Origin: Bifidobacterium choloepi
GTDB taxonomy: Bacteria; Actinomycetota; Actinomycetes; Actinomycetales; Bifidobacteriaceae
DNA length: 64,000 nt
NCBI RefSeq assembly: GCF_010667615.1
Contig: NZ_VYSG01000001.1
Location: forward strand, 496,001 to 560,000
Direction of reading: 5' to 3'
Below are positions 47,005 through 54,985 of this stretch, one piece after another; positions within the stretch are counted from its first letter, which is position 1; each line of letters starts with the position of its first letter. The notes beneath the pieces are model-generated. The model worked only from the letters and a program-made list of their open reading frames with translations. It was not told the DNA's origin and searched no databases. The translations under genes were made by a program, and so were the position numbers.

Positions 47005-48009
47005 ATGGCCATTGTCGAGAACGTATCCGAACTGATTGGCAACACGCCGCTGGTCAGGCTCAACCATGTCGCCGACGGCGTCGACGCGACGATCGCCGTC
47101 AAGGTCGAGTACTTCAATCCGGGCGGTTCGTCGAAGGACCGCATCGCCGCGAGGATCATCGACGTGGCGGAACGGGAAGGCAAGCTCAAGCCCGGCGGCG
47201 TCATCGTCGAGCCGACGAGCGGCAACACCGGTGTCGGCCTGGCGATGATCGCCCAGCAGAAGGGCTACCGGACCGTCTTCGTCATCGACGAGAAGGTGAG
47301 CGAGTCGAAGCGGGCCGTGCTGCGCGCCTACGGCGCCGAGCTCGTGATGGCCTCGGCGAGCGCGCCGCCCGAGGATCCGACGTCGTCGTACGCCGTGTCC
47401 GACCGGCTTGCCGCCGAGATTCCCGGCGCGTTCAAGCCCGACCAGTACTCGAACCCGAACGGTCCGGAAAGCCACTACCTGACGACCGGCCCGGAGATCT
47501 GGCGCGACACCGACGGCAAGGTGACGCACTTCGTCGCCGGCATCGGCACCGGCGGCACGATCTCCGGCACCGGACGGTATCTCAAGGAAGTCTCGAACGG
47601 TGCCGTGACCGTCGTCGGCGCGGACCCGGACGGCTCGATCTTCAACTCGCCTGACGGTTCCACGCATCCGTATGTCATCGAGGGCGTTGGCAAGAACTTC
47701 TTCCCGACCGCCTACGACCGGTCGATTCCCGACGAGCTCGTGACGGTCGGCGACGCCGAGGCGCTGACGATGACACGCCGGCTCGCCACCGAGGAGGGGC
47801 TGCTGGTCGGCGGCTCGTCGGGCATGGCGGTCGCGGCGGCGATCGACTACGCCCGCGAGCACGAACTGTCGAAGGAAGCCACCGTCGTCGTCCTCGCGCC
47901 GGATTCCGGCCGCGGCTATCTCGAGAAGATCTTCAACGACGACTGGATGATCGCGAACGGTTTCGGCGACGTCGTCGAGGCGACACGCCGGCCGTCGGTA
48001 TTGAAGTAA
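47005..48009 (+). CDS. Cystathionine beta-synthase / cysteine synthase family protein, copy 2
   Basis: Same fold-type II PLP enzyme as copy 1, 334 residues. FNPGGSSKDRIAARIIDVAE carries the PLP lysine (Lys44), with SGNTGVGLAMIAQQ and GTGGTISGTGRYLKEVSNGA. It lacks about eleven C-terminal residues of copy 1 and differs in the loop VMASASAPPEDPTSS. GAGGAGGA gives a strong ribosome site. Long identical nucleotide blocks with copy 1 (for instance the region encoding GTGGTISGTGRYLKEV) suggest recent duplication or gene conversion. GAAGAATCGTTCC lies upstream at 46968-46980. Confidence 0.88.
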   Translation: MAIVENVSELIGNTPLVRLNHVADGVDATIAVKVEYFNPGGSSKDRIAARIIDVAEREGKLKPGGVIVEPTSGNTGVGLAMIAQQKGYRTVFVIDEKVSESKRAVLRAYGAELVMASASAPPEDPTSSYAVSDRLAAEIPGAFKPDQYSNPNGPESHYLTTGPEIWRDTDGKVTHFVAGIGTGGTISGTGRYLKEVSNGAVTVVGADPDGSIFNSPDGSTHPYVIEGVGKNFFPTAYDRSIPDELVTVGDAEALTMTRRLATEEGLLVGGSSGMAVAAAIDYAREHELSKEATVVVLAPDSGRGYLEKIFNDDWMIANGFGDVVEATRRPSVLK

Positions 48010-48020
48010 GGGACTCCACT

Positions 48021-48184
48021 TCGCACTTTCGGGAAGGGCATTCGAAAAGTGCGAAGATCCCGCGGGAGCATCATGACAAGTGAAAGGGGAGGAATGGCGG
48101 AAATCCGCCATTCCTCCCCTTTCACGGTGTGGTCGGTTCCTTCGGAATTTTCGCACTTTCCAAGTGCCCTTTCCGAAAGTGCGA
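48021..48184. repeat. 164-bp symmetric element with 34-bp terminal inverted repeats, copy A
   Basis: Ends 48021-48054 and 48151-48184 are inverted copies (about 30 of 34 bases alike), each itself an imperfect palindrome with TCGCACTTTC and GAAAGTGCGA ends. A perfect 21-bp-arm palindrome occupies the centre (48081-48124), with exactly 26 bases between it and each end. It ends 10 bases from the LDH-family stop. Copy B is at 56718-56881. Confidence 0.85.
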
Positions 48185-48194
48185 GACCGGTCGT

Positions 48195-49175
48195 CTATGC
48201 CAGGCCCACGCGGCGCGCGTTCGCCTTGACATGGGCGCAGCTGGCGTGGAATTGCTCCTCTTCGGATGCCGTCAGGTCGAGGTGGACGATCTCCTCGACG
48301 CCGTCGGCGCCGATGACGCACGGCAGCGACGTGAAGAAGCCCTCCTCGCCGTACGTCGTCTCGCCGCCGGTCATCAGCGTCGAGCACGGCATGATGACGT
48401 GCTCGTTCGAGACGATCGCGCGCACGAGCCGCACGGCGGCGTCGGCGACGGCGTATTCGGTGCACTGCTTGCCGGCATACGTGACGTAGCCGCCGCGGCG
48501 GGCCGCCTCCTCGAGGACGTTGCGGTCGAAGCGGAACCGGTCGGGCTGCTCGTCGCGCAGCTGCGCGAGCGGCTTGCCGCCGAACGCGACGGCGCTCCAC
48601 GCCGCGAACATGCTGGCGCCATGCTCGCCGAGCATGTAGGCGGTAATCGAATGCTGGTCGATGCCGGTCGTCTGCGACAGCACGTTCTTGAAGCGGCTCG
48701 AGTCCAGGGCCGTGCCGGTGCCGAGCACGCGGCGCGGATCACAGCCGGACAGCTTCCAGATCTCGGTCGCGACGACGTCGCACGGATTCGACACGTTGAC
48801 CCACCGGCCGTCGAAGCCGGCGGCCGCGAGCGGCAGGATGAATTTCTTCGCCGTTTCCGTCGTGTAGAACAGTTCGCCGTCGCGGTCCGTCGCCGACAAT
48901 GTCACGTTGCCGGCGGCGTTGACGATGACGTCGCAGGCGGCAAGCCGGCCGTAGTCGTCACCGCAGTCGAAAATCGCGACATTGTGCGGGCAGAACGCGA
49001 GCGAGTCGCGCAGGTCCTGGACTTCGGCCCGCAGCTTGGCCGTGTGATCGTCGGCACCTGTGCACTGCTCGGTGACATAGATCTCGTCGGCGACGCCCTG
49101 CAGCAGCAGGCTGTTCGCGACATGCGCGCCGACGTGTCCCATGCCGACAATGCCGACTCTCGTGATCATTCCCAT
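48195..49175 (-). CDS. L-lactate dehydrogenase / L-2-hydroxyacid dehydrogenase family protein
   Basis: An NAD-dependent 2-hydroxyacid dehydrogenase of the LDH/MDH superfamily. The ATG at 49175 has AAAGGGG seven bases upstream; 326 residues. VGIVGMGHVGAHVANSLLLQ is the NAD site, VNVSNPCDVVAT and TGTALDSSRFK supply the Asp/Arg relay, and GEHGASMFAAWS places the catalytic His185. The LDH signature is degenerate (GEHGAS for GEHGDS), so L-2-hydroxyisocaproate-type specificity is possible. The main fermentative Ldh may be elsewhere. Confidence 0.85.
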   Translation of the reverse strand: MGMITRVGIVGMGHVGAHVANSLLLQGVADEIYVTEQCTGADDHTAKLRAEVQDLRDSLAFCPHNVAIFDCGDDYGRLAACDVIVNAAGNVTLSATDRDGELFYTTETAKKFILPLAAAGFDGRWVNVSNPCDVVATEIWKLSGCDPRRVLGTGTALDSSRFKNVLSQTTGIDQHSITAYMLGEHGASMFAAWSAVAFGGKPLAQLRDEQPDRFRFDRNVLEEAARRGGYVTYAGKQCTEYAVADAAVRLVRAIVSNEHVIMPCSTLMTGGETTYGEEGFFTSLPCVIGADGVEEIVHLDLTASEEEQFHASCAHVKANARRVGLA

Positions 49176-49594
49176 GGCCGGACCCCTTTCGTCCTCCGTC
49201 GTCGCCGTCACGAGCGGACCGATCCGGCAGGCGCTGTCGGATCGGTCGCCGTTTCCGGCAACCCCGTTCCGGAGTGTTTCGTCTCCGCTTGGGCCCGATT
49301 ATCGCCGTCCGCCGTTCCGTCGGCAGCCGGACGCCCGCATTGTGGCCGAAGTCGGGCAGCGACGCCGGATCTGTTGCGACAGGATGGCCATTTCGTGTCG
49401 TCCGGCGCCGGATCGCGTGCCGCACGGGAACAGTCAGGCGGGGACAGTCGGGCGGGACTGTTCCCGCGCAAATCGTCCATGCGCGAATCGTCCATGCGCG
49501 AATCGTCCATGCGGGGACCGTCCATGATGCATTCGACGGGCAAGCTGCCGTCCCGCACCGACGGCGGCGCTACCGGGTACGTGACCCGGTGGCG
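49176..49594. other. 419-bp intergenic region with hairpin and 15-bp tandem repeat
   Basis: Between the LacI-1 stop and the LDH start. It holds an 11-bp stem (49425-49435 with 49456-49466, CGGGAACAGTC arms) that could end the galactoside operon, and the tandem repeat listed separately. The LDH promoter should lie nearest 49176, but no clear boxes are seen. No gene. Confidence 0.6.
49467..49526. repeat. Four tandem 15-bp units containing GCGAATCGTCC
   Basis: Units start at 49467, 49482, 49497 and 49512, consensus CGCGAATCGTCCATG. The middle two are identical, the first has one change and the last is diverged. Each carries most of the ACGAATCGT motif that recurs across the window. They lie directly beside the 11-bp hairpin. 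Confidence 0.8.
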
Positions 49595-50653
49595 TTACCG
49601 GGTGGTGGCGCGGGCGATGACGTACGATTCGGTCCGGATGAGTTCGGGTTCGGTGACGGTGCCGGCGATGCGGCCGAGAATGCGGTCGACGGCCGTCGCG
49701 GCGATCCAGTCGAGGCGCGACGCCATCGTCGTCAGCGGCGTCGGCAGGTAGGCGGCTTCCTCGATGTCGTCGAATCCGATGACCTGGACGGCGTCCGGCA
49801 CCGGAATGCCGGCCGCGGCGAGCGTCACGCTGGCGCCGATGGCCAGCTGGTCGTTCAATGCCACCACGCCGTCGAACGGGTGGCCGGAGGCGATGACGCG
49901 CCGCATCGTCTCGACGCCGGAACCGATCGACCAGTCCTGGCCGGTGTAGCCGACGAGGTCCGTCGACAGCGCCATGCCGCGGCGCGCATGCTCCTCGACG
50001 ATGCCGCGCAGGCGCAGTTCGGCGTTTCCTTCGGTGACGTCCTTGAGGCTGTCGAAGCCGTCGGCGTAGTCGGCACGGGCGCCGATGACGGACAGCCGCG
50101 TGCTGCCGCGGTCAATGAGGTAGCCGGCGGCCGTCGCGCCGGCGGCGATGTCGTCGGGCGTGACATGGTCCACCCGGCCGCGGGTGTCGCGGCCGCCGAC
50201 GCAGACGAGCGGATAGGGCACGTCGAGGTCGTCGGTGGAAACGGAGGCGACCTCGCTCAGCGACAGGATCATGCCGTCGGAGACGGTCGAGTTGAAGTCG
50301 CGCAGCAGGTCCTGCAGCCCCTTGGCCGTGCCCTCGGCGTACGTGGTGACGTAGACGCTGCAGCCGCGCCGGCGCGCCTCATCGATGACGCGGTTGGCCA
50401 GCTCGGCCAGGTACGGCGGCGTCAGCGTCGGCACGGCGAGCGTGATGAAGCCGGTCTTGCGCCGGTTGAGATTGCGGGCGGCGATATTGACCTGGTAGCC
50501 GAGCTCGTCGATGACCCGCTGCACTTTCTCGCGGGTGGCGTCGGTCATGCGGCCGTTGCCGTTGACGACGTTCGACGCCGTCTTGAGCGAGACGCCGGCC
50601 CGGGCGGCCACGTCGCGCAGGGTCACGCGCTTGCGGGAACCGTGTTCTTCCAT
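49595..50653 (-). CDS. LacI-family repressor of the GH42 galactoside operon
   Basis: A sugar-responsive transcription repressor of 352 residues. The N-terminal helix-turn-helix is VTLRDVAARAGVSLKTASNV with the hinge NIAARNLNRRKTG. The periplasmic-binding-like domain follows, with VIGFDDIEEAAYL near the C-terminus. It lies 46 bases after the GH42 gene as the last gene of the ABC-GH42 unit, so it probably regulates that operon. Candidate operators are the two inverted repeats at 56419-56459 upstream of the binding-protein gene. Confidence 0.9.
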   Translation of the reverse strand: MEEHGSRKRVTLRDVAARAGVSLKTASNVVNGNGRMTDATREKVQRVIDELGYQVNIAARNLNRRKTGFITLAVPTLTPPYLAELANRVIDEARRRGCSVYVTTYAEGTAKGLQDLLRDFNSTVSDGMILSLSEVASVSTDDLDVPYPLVCVGGRDTRGRVDHVTPDDIAAGATAAGYLIDRGSTRLSVIGARADYADGFDSLKDVTEGNAELRLRGIVEEHARRGMALSTDLVGYTGQDWSIGSGVETMRRVIASGHPFDGVVALNDQLAIGASVTLAAAGIPVPDAVQVIGFDDIEEAAYLPTPLTTMASRLDWIAATAVDRILGRIAGTVTEPELIRTESYVIARATTR

Positions 50654-50699
50654 GATCGCCTCGCCTCGTTCCGTCGTCGGTCCGCCGGGCCGCGGACGT

Positions 50700-52799
50700 T
50701 CATCGTCGCCGCGTCGCCGGCTCCTTCGTGATCAGCAGCCCATTGGCTTGCAGCGTCACTATATCCCCCTCCCGGCGACCTCGGAACAGCAGGAGTTCCT
50801 CGTCGTCGCCGTCGGGTTGCAGCATCGCGACGTCCTCGCCGCGCCGGTTGAACGCGAAGCGGAACAGGTTCGCGCCGTCGGTGCGCTCGACGACGGTCAC
50901 GTCGCCGGCGCCGCCGGTCATGCCGATCGCCGGCAGCAATGTCGTTTCGGCGAGCCTGGCCAGCTCGTCGACGGCGAGGTCGCAGCCGACGTACCATGCA
51001 GCTCCGCTGCCGTAGTCGTGTTCGGCAATGGCCGGCACGCCGTCGAGTTCCCAGGATCGCGCGCCGTCGCCGGTGTAGGCGGCGACGATCCGCACGTCGT
51101 CGGCGACGTCGCGGACGACGGTCTGCCACAGCGTCGACGAACCGAACCCGGCGACCTCGACGGCGTCGGGTTCGCCGTCGATGCCGCCGACGATGTTGAA
51201 TTCCTCGCCGCCGACGCCGAGCATCGTGCGCAGCGTGCCGTCGCCAGCGCCCGGATAGCCGCCGAGGCCGACCCTGAACGATTCGTCCACCAGGCCGGTG
51301 GCGTAGTTGACGACGATTCGTCCGCCCTGCGCCACGTACCGTTCGAGCCGGGCGACGTCGTCGTCTGACAGCATCAGCACCGTCGGCAGCACGACGAGGT
51401 CGTAGCCGCTCCAGTCGGAGGCGAGCGGCACGACATCGGCGCGCACTCCGGCGTCGAGGAACGTGCGGTACCAGTCGCGCACGTCGTGCCAGTGGTCGAG
51501 CTTCGTCGTCGGCAGCGTCGGGATGGCGGTGCTCCACTGGGACTGTGCGTCGAAGACGACGGCGATGCGCGACGGCACGACGGTCGTGCCGGCCAGTCCG
51601 GCCTTCGACAGCGCGTCGAGCGCCGCGCCGGTCTCGCATGTCTGGCGGAAGATGGCCGTGTGTTCTCCGGCGTGCGGCAGCATCGCCGAGTGGAATGCCT
51701 CGGCGCCGCCGCGCGACTGGCGCCACTGGAAGAAGTTGACGGCATCGGCGCCCATCGCGACGTGGGCCATCGCGTCGCGCATGAGTTCGCCGTGGCGCTT
51801 GCGGGCGTTGACCGGCTTCCACTGCACCGACGACGTCGAATGCTCCATCAGGTACCAGGGGCGGTCGCCGGCCAGCGATTCCACCAGCGCGTCCGAGCAC
51901 AGCAGCTCGTCGAGGTGCAGCGCGCCCTCGTGGAAGTAGTGATCGTTCGAGACGAAGTCGACGTCCGGCGCCCACGTGGCGTAGTCCATGCAGCACTGGT
52001 CGGTGGAGACCATGAAGTTGGTGGTGACCGGCTTGTCCGGGCAGACCGACTTGATGACATCGCGCTCCCTGCGGAAGAAGGCGAGCATGTTGTCGTTGCT
52101 GAACCGTTCGAAGTCGAGCTGCTGGGCCGGGTTGACCATCGCGTCGGCGCCCATGTGGCGGGGCAGCTGGACCTCGTCGAACGAACGCATTTCCTGCGAC
52201 CAGAACGCCGAGCACCAGGCGTCGTTGAGCCGGTCGACGGTGCCGTAGCGCCGCTCGCACCACTTCCGGAAGTCCTTGAGGGCGTTGTCGGAGTAGTCGA
52301 AGTGGTTGTTCCAGCCGTATTCGTTGCCGACGTGCCAGGCGGTGACGGCCGGATGGTCGCCGTAGCGTTCGGCGAGCCTGCGGCACAGGTCGAGCGCGTG
52401 CTCGAGGTACACCGGGCTCGAGGCGCTCCACGACTGGCGGCTGCCGGAGTGGACGACGTGGCCGTACTTGTCGACCGGCAGCACTTCCGGATACCGTTCG
52501 TACAGCCACAGCGGCGCGCTGGCCGTGGCCGACGCGAGGTCGACGGAGATGCCGGCGTCGCCGAGCATGCCGATGATGCGGTCGAGCCAGTCGAAGTTCC
52601 ATTCGCCTTTCGCCGGCTCGATGCGGTCCCAGCTGAAGATGCCGAGCGCGACGACGTTGACGCCCGCTTCCTTCATGAGCCGGATGTCGTCGGCCCAGGT
52701 GTCTTCCGGCCACTGGTCGGGGTTGTAGTCGCCGCCGTAGGCGATGCCACCGGCATGGTCGCCGAGCAGTTCGGGCCAGTTCTGTACACGATTCTTCAC
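50700..52799 (-). CDS. GH42 beta-galactosidase
   Basis: It hydrolyses terminal beta-galactosides, in bifidobacteria usually short galacto-oligosaccharides, in the cytoplasm (no signal peptide). GTG 52799 with GAGGAG upstream gives 699 residues. GGDYNPDQWPEDTW is the family start. The acid/base Glu160 is in HVGNEYGWNNH and the nucleophile Glu319 in YLMEHSTSSVQW. A trimerisation domain and a C-terminal beta domain complete it. Two ACGATTCGT motifs lie in the gene (51278, 51313). It follows the two permease genes and precedes the LacI gene, forming one import-and-hydrolysis operon. Confidence 0.95.
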   Translation of the reverse strand: MKNRVQNWPELLGDHAGGIAYGGDYNPDQWPEDTWADDIRLMKEAGVNVVALGIFSWDRIEPAKGEWNFDWLDRIIGMLGDAGISVDLASATASAPLWLYERYPEVLPVDKYGHVVHSGSRQSWSASSPVYLEHALDLCRRLAERYGDHPAVTAWHVGNEYGWNNHFDYSDNALKDFRKWCERRYGTVDRLNDAWCSAFWSQEMRSFDEVQLPRHMGADAMVNPAQQLDFERFSNDNMLAFFRRERDVIKSVCPDKPVTTNFMVSTDQCCMDYATWAPDVDFVSNDHYFHEGALHLDELLCSDALVESLAGDRPWYLMEHSTSSVQWKPVNARKRHGELMRDAMAHVAMGADAVNFFQWRQSRGGAEAFHSAMLPHAGEHTAIFRQTCETGAALDALSKAGLAGTTVVPSRIAVVFDAQSQWSTAIPTLPTTKLDHWHDVRDWYRTFLDAGVRADVVPLASDWSGYDLVVLPTVLMLSDDDVARLERYVAQGGRIVVNYATGLVDESFRVGLGGYPGAGDGTLRTMLGVGGEEFNIVGGIDGEPDAVEVAGFGSSTLWQTVVRDVADDVRIVAAYTGDGARSWELDGVPAIAEHDYGSGAAWYVGCDLAVDELARLAETTLLPAIGMTGGAGDVTVVERTDGANLFRFAFNRRGEDVAMLQPDGDDEELLLFRGRREGDIVTLQANGLLITKEPATRRR

Positions 52800-52887
52800 G
52801 CTGGTTGCTCCTCGTGAGTTGGATTCGGGCCGCCCGCCGGAACGGGCGGCATGTTCGATGGTGATCCGTCGGCGGGACGAATCGTTC

Positions 52888-53883
52888 TCATTCCTTGACG
52901 GCGCCGGCCGCCAGACCCGACTGCCAGTACTTCTGCAGCAGCAGGAACGCGATGACGAGCGGGATGATCGTGATCAGCGAGCCGGTGATGACGAGGTTCT
53001 GGATGGCCTGGCCGCCGGCGTTCGACGCCTGGTCCTTCCACTGGTTCAGGCCGATTGTCAGCGGATACCAGCTCGAGTCCCTGATCATGATCAACGGCAG
53101 GAAGTAGTTGTTCCACGTCGCGACGATCGTGAACAGCGCCGTCGTCACGATGCCGGGCGCCAGCAGCGGCAACGAGACGGTGAAGAACGTGCGCATCTCG
53201 CTGGCGCCGTCCACGCGGGCGGCCTCCAGCAATTCGGTCGGCACGGCCTGCTCCGAGAAGATCCACATCAGGTAGAGGCCGAACGGGCTGACGAGCGACG
53301 GGATGATCATCGCCCACGGCGAGTTCGTCAGGCCGATCTGCGCGAACAGCAGGAACTGCGGGACGGCGAGCGCGATGCCGGGCACCGAGATCGCGCCGAT
53401 GATGACGACGAAGACGGCCTTGCGTCCCGGGAAGCGGAACTTGGCGAGCGCGTAGCCGCCCATGACGGCGAGCAGCGTGGCGCCGCCGGCGCCGACGACG
53501 ACGTAGAGGATCGTGTTGAGGAACCAGCGGCTAAAGATGCCGTCCTGGTAGGTGAACACCGTCTTGATGTTGTCCCACAGCGCGAACGTCTTGCCGAAGC
53601 CGAGGCCGAACGTCGACGTGAAATCGGCCTGCGTCTTCGTGGCGTTGATGAGCAGGTAGAGGAACGGGAACAGGCAGTAGATCGCGAAGATGGCGCAGAC
53701 GATCGTCAGCATCTTCGAGCGGCGGGGGTTGGCGACGTTCGCGAAGCCGGCCTGGCGGGCGCGGCGGCGCTCGGCCTTCTCGTCGCGCAGGCGGCGGCGC
53801 TCGAGTTCCTTTTCCTTGCGGCGCGCGTCGCGGCGGCTGTGGACGGCGGGAGCGGCAGTTTCCTGGAGGGTTGCGGTGCTCAA
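52888..53883 (-). CDS. Carbohydrate ABC transporter permease (MalG/CUT1 type)
   Basis: The second membrane subunit of the sugar importer. A TTG at 53883 overlaps the upstream stop (TTGA), with AAGGAG upstream, and gives 331 residues. A charged Arg/Lys-rich N-terminal tail of about 55 residues precedes six membrane helices. The EAA loop is ELLEAARVDGASEMRTFF. A GGACGAATCGTTC motif touches the stop codon (52875-52887). The ATPase is not encoded here, so a shared MsmK-type ATPase is expected. Confidence 0.93.
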   Translation of the reverse strand: MSTATLQETAAPAVHSRRDARRKEKELERRRLRDEKAERRRARQAGFANVANPRRSKMLTIVCAIFAIYCLFPFLYLLINATKTQADFTSTFGLGFGKTFALWDNIKTVFTYQDGIFSRWFLNTILYVVVGAGGATLLAVMGGYALAKFRFPGRKAVFVVIIGAISVPGIALAVPQFLLFAQIGLTNSPWAMIIPSLVSPFGLYLMWIFSEQAVPTELLEAARVDGASEMRTFFTVSLPLLAPGIVTTALFTIVATWNNYFLPLIMIRDSSWYPLTIGLNQWKDQASNAGGQAIQNLVITGSLITIIPLVIAFLLLQKYWQSGLAAGAVKE

Positions 53884-54809
53884 TTCATCTGCTCCTTCAT
53901 GCTCTTGAGCTGGACGAGATAGGCGATCGCCATCGTGATGATGGCCATGACGATGGCCAGGGCGGCGGCGTAGTTGGTCTGGCCGCCGGAGAAGCTCAGC
54001 GTGTACGCGTACATGTTCGGGGTGTAGGAACTGCTGATCGCGTTGCCCGGCACCATGTTCTGCATGATGCTCGGTTCGTTGAACAGCTGGAACGATCCGA
54101 TGATCGAGAAGATGACGGTGATCGCGAGGGAGCCCTTGAGCTCCGGCAGCTTGATGCGGCGCACGATCTGCCATTCGCTGGCGCCGTCGATGGCGGCGGC
54201 CTCGTAGAGGGAGTGCGGGATGGTGGACAGCGAGCTGTAGAAGATCAGCATGTTGTAGCCGGTGAATTCCCACGTGTTGATGTTGCCGATCGCGGCGAGC
54301 AGGACGCTGGGCGACAGTACGTTGAGGTGCGTGCCGAACCAGTCGTTGAGGGAGCCGACGAGGCCGTACTTCGCGCTGTACATGAACGCCCAGATCATCG
54401 TCGAGACGACGGCGGGCACCGCGTACGGCATGAACGACGAGATGCGGAAGAACTTCGTGCCGTACAGCTTCATCGAGTCCAGCGCCAGCGCCATCAGCGC
54501 GGCGAGGAACAGCATGATCGGCACCTGGACGACGGTGAAGAGCGCTACGCGGCCCACGGCGCTCCAGAACAGCGGATCCTTGAACAGCCGCACGTAGTTG
54601 GCGAAGCCGACGAAGACGGTGCCGCCGATCATGCGGTTCTGGAAGAACGAAATGTAGATCGCGTAGAAGATCGGGATGACGGTGACGAACAGGAAGACCG
54701 CGGCGAATGGCCACATGAACTTCCATCCGCGCCAGTCGCGGCGCCTGCGATTCACGCGGGGCTCTCCCTGCGCCTGCATGTTCGCCGCCTGGGCAGTCGT
54801 AGCGCTCAT
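53880..54809 (-). CDS. Carbohydrate ABC transporter permease (MalF/CUT1 type)
   Basis: First membrane subunit of the importer, 309 residues. After an N-terminal hydrophilic tail it has six hydrophobic helices beginning MWPFAAVFLFVTVIPIFYAI. The EAA loop is LYEAAAIDGASEWQIVRRIKLPEL, with the conserved Gly. AGGAAAGG precedes the ATG. The stop overlaps the next permease start by four bases. It is separated from the binding-protein gene by a 176-base region able to fold strongly. Confidence 0.93.
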   Translation of the reverse strand: MSATTAQAANMQAQGEPRVNRRRRDWRGWKFMWPFAAVFLFVTVIPIFYAIYISFFQNRMIGGTVFVGFANYVRLFKDPLFWSAVGRVALFTVVQVPIMLFLAALMALALDSMKLYGTKFFRISSFMPYAVPAVVSTMIWAFMYSAKYGLVGSLNDWFGTHLNVLSPSVLLAAIGNINTWEFTGYNMLIFYSSLSTIPHSLYEAAAIDGASEWQIVRRIKLPELKGSLAITVIFSIIGSFQLFNEPSIMQNMVPGNAISSSYTPNMYAYTLSFSGGQTNYAAALAIVMAIITMAIAYLVQLKSMKEQMN

Positions 54810-54854
54810 GATTCTTGCCTTTCCTAATGATGCATGGCTACTTGGGTATGGATG

Positions 54855-54955
54855 CCGACCGCCGGCACCGGTTTCCGGTTTCGGTTCCCGGAGCCCGGGT
54901 CACGGGTCCCTGGTCCTTGACCTTGGTCGTGACCGTGACCGGAACCGGCGGTCGG
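54855..54955. repeat. Large inverted repeat between binding-protein and permease genes
   Basis: CCGACCGCCGG at 54855-54865 pairs with CCGGCGGTCGG at 54945-54955, and several inner GC-rich blocks can pair. It lies between cistrons whose products are needed at different levels. An mRNA-stabilising or attenuating hairpin that raises binding-protein yield is a reasonable reading. Confidence 0.55.
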
Positions 54956-54985
54956 TTGCGTGACAATGGCGCGTCGGGTGGCGCC

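Noticed and set aside
48021..48184. An insertion sequence
   Set aside because: Terminal inverted repeats are present but there is no transposase frame; a MITE-like or structural element fits better.
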